Part shown: piece after piece, positions 1 through 8,300 of the stretch
Position numbering within the stretch: the first letter of the stretch is position 1
Layout: the number at the start of each line of letters is the position of its first letter
The notes under the pieces: generated by a model
What the model saw: only the letters and a program-made list of their open reading frames with translations
What the model was told of the DNA's origin: nothing
Database searches by the model: none
Position numbers and translations under genes: made by a program
Assembly (NCBI GenBank): GCA_002490315.1
Contig: DLKG01000015.1
Coordinates: 1-28,145 of the forward strand
DNA: 28,145 nucleotides
Direction: 5' to 3'
From: Prevotella sp. UBA7594
Lineage (GTDB): Bacteria > Bacteroidota > Bacteroidia > Bacteroidales > Bacteroidaceae

Positions 1-821
1 GGGTGGGAAACTTCAGTTACAAATCTTTCTATGATTATGTCATGACGCAGTCGCTCCAAATAGCTTATGCACAGGTCGATGTATTCGTCGGCAGTGTAAA
101 GTCGGAAAGGCTTTGAGGCATATTCAGAGGCGAGTGGCGTGCCGTCGATGATTTGCAGTTGATGGAGTTTAAGGATGTCTATTGGCAGATCGGACACAAT
201 GGAAGCCTGTCTGATGTTCTCCTCAGGCGTCTCCCCCGGCAGACCGAGGATGATGTGGGCGCAGGTTGTGATGCCACGATCGTGGGTTCTTTGAATGGCG
301 TTGCGGCTGCAAGAGAAGTCGTGTCCACGGTTGATGCGTTGCAGCGTTGCATCATCCACTGACTCCACGCCGTATTCCACAATCAGAAAACACTGCCTTC
401 CCAATTCTTCAAGATAGTCGAGCGTAGCGTCGTCAACGCAGTCAGGTCGTGTGCCAATGACCAGTCCGACGACATCGTCCGATGACAGAGCCTCCTCGTA
501 GCGCTGCTTAAGCGTGTCGAGCGGGGCATAGGTGTTGCTGTAAGCCTGGAAGTAGGCGAGATATTTCATGTCAGGATATTTGCGCCGAAAGAAAGCTTTG
601 CCGTCCTCAAGCTGTTGGGATATGCTTTTTGAGGGTTGACAGTAGGAGGGATTGAATGTCCGGTTATCGCAGAACGTGCAACCTCCGTGCGACACTTTTC
701 CGTCGCGGTTGGGACAGGAAAATCCCGCATCGATGCTTATTTTCTGCACCCGGAAGTCGAATTGCTGCCTTATCCATTGCCCGTAATCATTGTAGGGCTT
801 GCCGTTGAACGGTTGTTCCAT
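1..821 (-). CDS. Radical SAM protein, YhcC/TIGR01212-like (partial, C-terminus beyond window)
   Basis: I translated this frame directly: it is open from an ATG at 821 to the window edge, giving 273 codons and no stop. The N-terminal part reads FSCPNRDGKVSHGGCTFCDN, with Cys36, Cys48 and Cys51 forming a C-x11-C-x2-C cluster. That is the [4Fe-4S] site expected for the YhcC branch of radical SAM proteins, which use a longer first spacing than the usual CxxxCxxC. Later segments AYFQAYSNTYAP, GLVIGTRPDCVDD, EYGVESVDDATLQRINRGH and HIILGLPGETPEE are typical of the same family. An in-frame TAA lies just upstream of the ATG, so the start is firm. Members are about 300 residues, so only the last few tens are missing. 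The substrate of the family is not settled. I see no TAnnTTTG promoter directly upstream. Confidence 0.9.
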   Translation of the reverse strand, partial: MEQPFNGKPYNDYGQWIRQQFDFRVQKISIDAGFSCPNRDGKVSHGGCTFCDNRTFNPSYCQPSKSISQQLEDGKAFFRRKYPDMKYLAYFQAYSNTYAPLDTLKQRYEEALSSDDVVGLVIGTRPDCVDDATLDYLEELGRQCFLIVEYGVESVDDATLQRINRGHDFSCSRNAIQRTHDRGITTCAHIILGLPGETPEENIRQASIVSDLPIDILKLHQLQIIDGTPLASEYASKPFRLYTADEYIDLCISYLERLRHDIIIERFVTEVSH

Positions 822-847
822 TGTTTCTTGATTTCTTGATTATTGTT

Positions 848-892
848 AAAAAACAGGCACCACGACAATGCTTTCCCGTCATGATGCCTGTT
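848..892 (-). terminator. Intrinsic terminator of the 904-5193 gene
   Basis: Read on the minus strand, a stem of 14 continuous pairs including two G-U wobbles forms between 891-878 and 866-853, around an 11-nt loop. It is followed by a run of six U (plus-strand A at 848-853). It starts about 12 nt after the stop codon of the giant secreted protein. The same bases read on the plus strand give C-A mismatches in place of the wobbles, so the structure fits minus-strand RNA. It separates this gene from the radical SAM gene downstream. Confidence 0.85.
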
Positions 893-903
893 TTAAAGAA
901 TTG

Positions 904-3900
904 CTATTTCATTAAAATCTTCTTCGTCTTGCTGCCCCTCTTGACAATGTACACGCCCTTAACGGGCTTGTCGACAGGGCTGAGTCGGCGTCCTGCCACG
1001 TCGTAGACAGTAGTTGCTTCAGCGCTGTCGTCGGCGAAGGCTCCCGAGATAGCTGTTGGATCGCCCCAAACAGCCGTTGTCAGTCGGCTTTCGCCTGTAT
1101 TGTAAACAGCGCTAACCTTATAGCTGTAGCTCTTGTCGCCAGCGTTGTCAATATACGTAGTTTGGCTGACGGGAGTTGGAGTGATAAGCTCACCGTTGCG
1201 GTAGACGTTGTAGCCAAGCAATGAGAAGTTGCGTGCCGCTTTGCGGAATGTTATGTCATCGAGGAAGAGAATGTATTGATCCTGCGATATACAGTGGAGA
1301 GCAAAGTAGCGTGTGCCTTCAGGTAAGTTAGCCGTGAACTGCTTCCATGAGCCTGGCACGCTGATAGTGGAGCCAATCTTTTTGAAGTCGGATGTGGCTG
1401 TGCCGCTTGTGGAGTAGAGCACTTCAAGCTTCTCCTGCGTGCCGTAGTAGCTGTTGTCAGGACTGCAAGCCCAGAAATTGATGGTTTGTGCGCCGTCCAC
1501 CTCTGGCGAGATGAGCCAGTCGTCATTGGCAGTGTAGCGTCCCGTGGAGAACGTGGCAGCCACCTGCTTGCCTGAGTGGGTTGGATAGTAGAATTCGCTC
1601 AGCGAGATGGCCGACGGATTAAATATCTGGAAAGCCATCGGAGACTCCACGTTGTCATATTGGATGAAGTCGCCGGAGCCGTCCTGTATGCCCATTGTTG
1701 TCTGCTTGTCGCCGTCGAAGAGCGTCCACTCGCCGAAATGGTCGATGGTAAACGGCACGTACTGTTCGAAATCCTCCGTCACAGTCTCCGCCTTAGTGTC
1801 GGCATCGATGTTCAGAGGCTTCTCCCATGAAAGCTCCACGGCAGATTGGTCTCCGCTGTTGTTGGCATATACAACGTCGATGTAGGGTTTTCCAGGTACG
1901 ATGGTCACTACAACCTGCTTAGATGTATTGTCGCTTGTGTCCTGGTCATCGTCCCATTCTGCCTTCGCCTCGTAGCGGCTTGAAAGCTTTGCGTCTGAGT
2001 TTGGCACGTCCTTCAGCTCCACGTCGAGAGACTCGCCTAAGGCAAGTTGCTGGCAATTCTTGCTATATACGCGCTTGCCGTCGCGGTAGAGACTCACTTT
2101 AAAGTCGCTCGCGTCCTCAGCTCCGATGTTCTTCACGCTTGTGTGGAAAGTAATCTCGTCACCCACTTCAGCCTTCTTAGTCTCCGTCGAGAGGTCTCCC
2201 ATGGCGAGGTTGTAGTTGATAGGGTCAGTGATAGAGATATTGTCCACGTAGAGCGGCACGATGGAAGCCAGGTTCTGCATGTTGCCGCCAGTGGCGTTGA
2301 GACAGAGTTGTACATATTCGGAAGAACTATAGTCGGAGAGATCGTACTTATATGTCTTCCACTCTCCGTCGTTGCCTTCGCGTTCAGTATTGTTGGGAAC
2401 GAACTTGTCGAGCGAGTGGTGCTTTCCGTCGGGGGTCACAATCTGCACATCGAGCGTGTGTACCGTGCGCTTCATCTGCCACACGTAGAACTTCAGCGTC
2501 GGGTTTTGGCTACCCTTGAGCGACACCTTTGGTCCGATGAACTCTGCCTTTGAACCCGGTGAAACGGTGTAGAACGAAAGCAGACCATGGTCGCTGTCGA
2601 CAGGATCAGCGTAAGTGCCATACTGCATGATGCTCCATTCTGCCTCTTCGCTGTTCTTGTTGCACCACGGGCCGTTCTGCATTCCGCGTCCCTTGAACGA
2701 CTCCACGAACGGAAGATCGTAGGGCTTGCCGACAAAGATAGTGTCGGTAGACACCTCCGGACCCGTGCCCTGCTTTGTCTGAGCGCTCACGACATACCAC
2801 ATAAGGCGCTGCGGCGTGTCGTTGAATGTAATCTGCTCGTTGTAGGAAGGAGAGCTGACAATAGTGCTGCGCATGGAACTGCCGTTGAGGTTGGACACGT
2901 TGTACTTCAGCGAGTTGCTGTCGATGGCTCCTCCTTCAACGCCCTTTGTCGGGGCATCCCATGTGGCAGACACATTGCCGTCGTCGTCTCCACTTATTTT
3001 CATATTGGTCACGACGTTAGGCACGTCGAGTCCGACGTAAGTGGATGCGGTGTTCGTGAAGCCATAGCCATAGCTGTTTTGCGCAGTCACGGTGTATGTG
3101 ATGTTGCCGTCGCTTGTTGGCGTATCCTCAAAGTCGCAGTCTTCACCTGGAGCAACATTGCTGAATGACTTTACAATATTGTTCGTCGCCTGGTTGCGGA
3201 CGACGATAGTCTTCAGGTTTTCCTTGAGTGCGTTTCCAGAGATGTCTGTAACAGGAGCCTTAAAGTGAATCTTAACCTTGCGTTCCGAGCCAACGCTCTT
3301 GGCACTCAACTCCGTCACGCCATTCGGAGCCTTGATGGAACCAATGGTGTTTACGCGAAGATTGTCGATGTAGATTACGTCGCCGTCGTTCGTGGAGCTG
3401 ACGGCGTGTATGCCGATGTGGCACTCACCATCCTGCTTAGGGATGAAGATGTTGCTGAGAGTTTGGAATTCGGTGCTTGTAAGCGTCGTCGTAGGGATGA
3501 TAGTCTGCGTGAGACTCTTGCCTTCAGCCTTCGGTCCGGCAGCCACTTCCAGCTTCTCTATGTAGTCCTTGTTGACATGTGCGTCAATAGAAACCTGGTA
3601 AACAGAGTCCTTTTTCATTATGAAAGCCGGCGTGATGAGCCAGTCGTTGGCATCGTTCTCCGCCTCACTGCCGTCGTAAACCATGCAGTCGTAGTCGAAC
3701 TCCCATGAGTAGCCGTCCTCATTGGTGTCCTCTACGGTCATCGTGTTGGCAGCGTTCTCGCTGTTGAAGTTCTGTACGTAGGGCAGGAAAAGGTGCTTGC
3801 CCAAGGTGATGGCTTCGGTGCGGATGGTGTCACCGTAGAATCCGCCGGTCTTTGCCACCACTTCATATGTGTAGTTGTCATACTGCAAGGCGTCAACCTT

Positions 3901-5193
3901 CACGTCCTTACATTCCGTAGCCTTACCCTCGTACACCTTTGCACCGTCAGGTTGGCGCGTTACGGTGTAGGTTATGTCGTTCGGATTGTAGAATCCGCCA
4001 TGCACGCTGCCCTCAGGGGCAAGCCAAAGCACCGTAACCTCGTTGTCGGCGCTCTTGTATGCCGTGACGCCGTCGACGTTGACCACATCCGTTCCTGCCC
4101 ACATGTCGCAATAGCTCCACGGACCTCTGCCGGCGGAGTTCTTTGCCGCCACCTTCAGCGTGTGCATACCGCGCGTGAGCGAGAGACTCCTTTTCATGCC
4201 GTCGCCCGCGTTGCCGCTGCCCGTGAGCGGCTGCTCGTCGTCCACCTGTAATAGGTAGGACACATTGCCGGAGAGTTTAGAGCCGTCCATGGTTGTCTTT
4301 GGGAAGGAGAAGGAAACATTGCCGTTGAGCGAACCATTGGCAAAGTTGCCATTGAGTGCAGCTACCTTCGTCGGAGCCTTGTCGGCAGCGTAGGAGTTTT
4401 TCGTGAAAATGCCGGTGAACTCATAGCGTTCCGGCACCTGGGTAAGCGTAGTAGCCTCGCCAGTAGTGAGGTTCACTTCGCAAATCTCAGGACTCTCGTC
4501 TGTGTAGTGGGGCGTCATAGCCCAGTACATGCGTCCCGACGGATAGTCGAACGTGGCACTCTGTGCGTACTTCACGTTTTTCCCGGTCTTGCCAATCTCC
4601 GTGAGTTGTCCGGTCGTCTTGTTGATGCTGTAGAGTATGCCCATTATGCTGATGCCGTAGAGTTTGCCCTCCTTTGTGGATGCGATTGCGATAAGTTCTT
4701 CGTCAAGGTCGGCTATTTTTGAGGAGAATCCAGTGATTGGGTTGAGTGTTCCAAAGAAGAACTTGTCCGTCAGCGATTCGTCGTTGAAGCATCCGTAGAT
4801 TTTGTCGTCGACAGGATCGTAGGCGAGGTCGGAAGCCACGCTACTGTAGGTTTTGATGCGTTTCTCGCTGAGCAGTTTCCAGTCGTTGTCGGCGTCGTAC
4901 ACACGGAAAGCCACGGTGTGGTCGATGTTGAATGGAGTGAAGTCGACGAGGTAGTAGCGGCCGTCCACGTAGACACCTCCGCCATTGGCCTTGAGGTCGT
5001 TGCCCCTCTGCATGAGGCTCACCGCCTTGCCGTTGTCGGCAGGGATGCTGTACATGCCATAAGGAACATCGCTCATGCTCTCCCATTGGTGTCCGAAGAT
5101 TACGCTGCCGTAGATGGTTGGCAGTGTGTCGGCTGCAGCTGGAGTTGTGAATGCGCAGGCTCCAATAACTGCTGATAAGAGGAATGATTTCAT
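904..5193 (-). CDS. Giant secreted multidomain adhesin-like protein with choice-of-anchor J modules and T9SS-like C-terminal sorting domain
   Basis: The protein has 1429 aa. A signal peptide (MKSFLLSAVIGACAFTTPAAA) is followed by a propeller-like region (about 25-265) with repeats of the type VDDKIYGCFND and SGRMYWAM. Next come Fn3-like modules, then a first choice-of-anchor J (cleaved-adhesin-like) module at about 468-612 with the hallmark NDWLITPAF and a closing IDNLRV. More Fn3-like repeats follow, then a second such module at about 825-985, a CARDB-like module at about 990-1080, a third module at about 1140-1315 with NDDWLISPE and LFLDDITF, an Fn3 module, and a C-terminal segment (about 1385-1429) ending KGVYIVKRGSKTKKILMK, like type A sorting domains of the type IX secretion system. 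It is inferred to be cell-surface or secreted. I see no protease catalytic site. It is a paralog of the next gene upstream. No clear promoter lies in the 148-bp gap, so transcription may start from a weak site or depend on read-through. Confidence 0.88.
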   Translation of the reverse strand: MKSFLLSAVIGACAFTTPAAADTLPTIYGSVIFGHQWESMSDVPYGMYSIPADNGKAVSLMQRGNDLKANGGGVYVDGRYYLVDFTPFNIDHTVAFRVYDADNDWKLLSEKRIKTYSSVASDLAYDPVDDKIYGCFNDESLTDKFFFGTLNPITGFSSKIADLDEELIAIASTKEGKLYGISIMGILYSINKTTGQLTEIGKTGKNVKYAQSATFDYPSGRMYWAMTPHYTDESPEICEVNLTTGEATTLTQVPERYEFTGIFTKNSYAADKAPTKVAALNGNFANGSLNGNVSFSFPKTTMDGSKLSGNVSYLLQVDDEQPLTGSGNAGDGMKRSLSLTRGMHTLKVAAKNSAGRGPWSYCDMWAGTDVVNVDGVTAYKSADNEVTVLWLAPEGSVHGGFYNPNDITYTVTRQPDGAKVYEGKATECKDVKVDALQYDNYTYEVVAKTGGFYGDTIRTEAITLGKHLFLPYVQNFNSENAANTMTVEDTNEDGYSWEFDYDCMVYDGSEAENDANDWLITPAFIMKKDSVYQVSIDAHVNKDYIEKLEVAAGPKAEGKSLTQTIIPTTTLTSTEFQTLSNIFIPKQDGECHIGIHAVSSTNDGDVIYIDNLRVNTIGSIKAPNGVTELSAKSVGSERKVKIHFKAPVTDISGNALKENLKTIVVRNQATNNIVKSFSNVAPGEDCDFEDTPTSDGNITYTVTAQNSYGYGFTNTASTYVGLDVPNVVTNMKISGDDDGNVSATWDAPTKGVEGGAIDSNSLKYNVSNLNGSSMRSTIVSSPSYNEQITFNDTPQRLMWYVVSAQTKQGTGPEVSTDTIFVGKPYDLPFVESFKGRGMQNGPWCNKNSEEAEWSIMQYGTYADPVDSDHGLLSFYTVSPGSKAEFIGPKVSLKGSQNPTLKFYVWQMKRTVHTLDVQIVTPDGKHHSLDKFVPNNTEREGNDGEWKTYKYDLSDYSSSEYVQLCLNATGGNMQNLASIVPLYVDNISITDPINYNLAMGDLSTETKKAEVGDEITFHTSVKNIGAEDASDFKVSLYRDGKRVYSKNCQQLALGESLDVELKDVPNSDAKLSSRYEAKAEWDDDQDTSDNTSKQVVVTIVPGKPYIDVVYANNSGDQSAVELSWEKPLNIDADTKAETVTEDFEQYVPFTIDHFGEWTLFDGDKQTTMGIQDGSGDFIQYDNVESPMAFQIFNPSAISLSEFYYPTHSGKQVAATFSTGRYTANDDWLISPEVDGAQTINFWACSPDNSYYGTQEKLEVLYSTSGTATSDFKKIGSTISVPGSWKQFTANLPEGTRYFALHCISQDQYILFLDDITFRKAARNFSLLGYNVYRNGELITPTPVSQTTYIDNAGDKSYSYKVSAVYNTGESRLTTAVWGDPTAISGAFADDSAEATTVYDVAGRRLSPVDKPVKGVYIVKRGSKTKKILMK

Positions 5194-5260
5194 TTGTTGA
5201 TGATAAGAATAAGACTGTTTTTAGTTGAATTGAATATAGTATTGCTTTTATGCAGGATTG

Positions 5261-5322
5261 AAAAAATTAACGGGGTGGTGTCAAAAAAGAAGTCTCAGAC
5301 TTCAATTTTTCCCCATCCCGTT
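5261..5322 (-). terminator. Nested double intrinsic terminator after the 5342-9889 gene
   Basis: On the minus strand an inner perfect hairpin GAAGTC-TGA-GACTTC (5303-5289) is followed by six U (5288-5283). Around it an outer stem (5322-5313 with 5278-5269, 9 of 10 pairs) is followed by a second run of six U (5266-5261). Either hairpin alone could end transcription. It lies 20 nt after the stop codon of the upstream giant gene. Confidence 0.8.
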
Positions 5323-5341
5323 GATTATTTCAAGCAAGTTT

Positions 5342-8300
5342 TTACTTTACAACAACCTTGTAAGAGTTACCTGCCACTCTGACGATGTACATGCCAGGAG
5401 CTACGTTGACATGCTCTGTGCTACTTGCACGACGCTCGGCTACGCGGCTTCCGTTGGCAGAGAATACGCTTGCGAGCTTGCCCTCAGCACCGGCAATGAC
5501 TATAGCCCCCGACTCGGTGGTCACCTTCACGTTGGCTGCGTCGAGTTCCTTCACGCCAGTGAAGTAGGTAATTTCAGCAATGTTGGAAGGCAGTGATTCG
5601 CCCTTGTCGTAGAGAGCAGTCACGGCATAGCTGTACTTCGTAGAGAGCTGTGCAATCTTGTCGACGAACATTTCGCGGCTGATGAGGTCGGCGTTCATCT
5701 TCACGCCGTCGCGATAGACATTGTAGCCTTGCAGCTCAAGGTCCTCAGGTTTTGAACCAGCCTCGACGAAGGATATGTCATCGATGAGGAGTGCGAACTT
5801 ATTGTTCGACACGCAGCGGATGGCAAAGTACTTTGCGCCCTCTGGCAGGTCGAACTTGTACTCGTCCCACGACTTTGCATTGTTCACGTCGACCGTAGAG
5901 CCAAGCTTCTGGAAGTTGTTGATGGCCTTACTTGTAGTGGAGTAGAGCACCTCAAACTGCTCAGGCAGGGCCGATCCGCCCATGCCAGCCTTTGCATAGA
6001 AGCTGATGGTCTGCGCCTCGCCATTGAGCTCAGGCGAGATGAGCCAGTCGTCGTTCTGCGCCTTAGTAGTGCCGCCGTCTGTGGATGCACAGCTGAAGCT
6101 TACGAGCATTTGGTCGCCAGTGTGAGCGTCCCAACTCTCATAGGGGATGCCAGCCTTCTCCGAGTTGAACACCTGGAAAGCCATCGGCTTGCCAGCATTG
6201 TCATACTTCAGCGGACCGAAAATCTCGCTGAGTGTGATTTGAATCGTGTTTTGCTTGTCAGCGTCATAAGTAGTCCAGTTGCCGTAGCCGCTGATTACGA
6301 ACGCGTTATAGTCCTCGAACGATTCAACGGTTGCCTTAGGCTTGCGGTCGTTGAGCTCAGGAGCAGTCCAATTGAGCTGCACGCCGTTCCAGATGGAGGC
6401 AGCTGTCAAGTCAGTAGGAGTAGGATAGTCGGGCAACACCACTTTTATCTGTTTTTTGTCAGACGTGTTGTTGGCAGGAATTCCGTCGTTGGCATACTCC
6501 ACTGTAGCGTGATACTTCGTGTGTTCAGTGTCGAATACAGTGGCGGTGTTCTTTATGGTAACAGTCTTCACCATGTCGGCGTCGATGTCCACGCCAGCCT
6601 TGCGTGCCACTTCCTTGTCGTTCTTGTAGAGTACAATGTTGTAGTCGCCGCCCTTGACAGCTGTGCTTGCGTTGTTGCGGAAGGAGAATTCCACGGGAGT
6701 TTCGCTGCCAGCCTTCACGCTCTCTTCCACGGTGAGGTCAGTGGCCATGAGGTCGTGGGCAGTATTCTCTACGATTGCCACGTTGTCGTAGGCGAGGAAA
6801 GCATCGGTGTTCTTCACAGCCTTGCCCTCAAAGCCCACTCTTATGTATTTGCTGTCCTTGTAGGGGGAAAGGTCGATGCTGTAGCGATGCCATCCCTTGG
6901 AAGCCTCGTCGGAGGAAATGCTCTTCACGTTGATGAAGTCGCCGTAGTTCTTCTGTATGCTGACATTCATCTGGTCGCCGTCGCCGTTGAGGTACACCCA
7001 GAAGTTGAGCACGGGATGCTCCATGCCGCTGATGTCCACCTTCGGCGACTCGCTGCGCACAGCCTTGCCCGTAGCCTCGGCTCCGAACGATTGCATTCCG
7101 CCGTCTTCATCCTGCGGCTTGGCAACCGTTGACTCAGACATGCAGTAGCAGTAAGCCTCGCCGATTTCGCCGTTCGTGACGTTCGTAATCCACGGGCCGC
7201 TCTTCATTGTCGACTTCGGGAACGACTCAATCATAGGAGCCTTCAGTGCCGGACCGGCGATAGCCGTGCAAGTCTTCCAATTTTCGCGTCCGCCGCCCGT
7301 GTTGTTCACGGCGTAGACGCTGTAGCCAGTGTAGACCTGCTTGCCGTTAGTGGTCAGCTGTTCGTCATACTTGTTGACGTTGCCGAGGGAGATGTCCTCT
7401 GACGAAGTGCCGACAGATATGTAATAGGTGAGATTCTCAGGGTTGATATAGCCGCCGTTCTTGCCTGCAGGAGCATCCCATGTAACGTGGATGAGTCCCT
7501 CTTTCTCAGAATCCTCCACGGCCTTGAGATTGCGCACAGTTCCCGGCTCGTCCTCGCCCACGAACACCTTGGTGCTTACGTCGAGACCTTCCTCGCCGTT
7601 GGCGTTGATGGCAGCGACAGCGTATTTGTGGCTGCCGGAGTCCATGCCCTCGTCCTTGTATGAGCAAGCCTCGCCCGGAGCAATGTTCTGCAGAGTTGTG
7701 ACGACGTTGCCGTCGCGGCTGATATTCACTTTCAGGTTACCCGTCAGCTTGTTGCCGTCGAGTGCTGTTGTAGGAGCCTTGAAGGAGACAGTGGCAGAAG
7801 TTGCTCCGTTCTCGCCCGGAACGACATTGAGCTCGGAAACCACGTCGGGAGCAGTAGCCGGAACCTCGGAGATGTTCATGTTGTCGACGAAGAGCGTGTT
7901 GCAGTCGGCATCGCTTACGGCATGTACGCCGAAGTAGTGGAGTCCGTCCTCCTTGGCGCGGAATGTGCCTGAGAGCGTGTGGCGTCGCGGGTTGTATGTG
8001 ATGTCGGTAGGCGCGATGACCTCGTCGGTCATTGCCTCAGCCGTTGCAGCTTTGCCCACGGATGCAGCCACGCGCTCCGTCGGATACGTGTTCACGGCGT
8101 CGAACGAGAACTTGTATGCCGAGTTCTTTTTCATGTTTACGGCAGGCGAGATAAGCCAGTCGTCGCCGGCGTTCTCCTGGCTGTAGGAATAGATGGCAGC
8201 TTCGTAGTCGTCGCTGTAGGTCCATGTCTTGCCGTCGTTGTTGGCGTCTACGACAGTCAGCTCCTTGAACTTGTCCTCAGAGTGTATGCTGTTGGAGTAG

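Noticed and set aside
6110..7132. 340-codon plus-strand open frame opposite the larger secreted paralog
   Set aside because: Low-complexity Val/His/Leu-rich translation, antisense to a clear gene.
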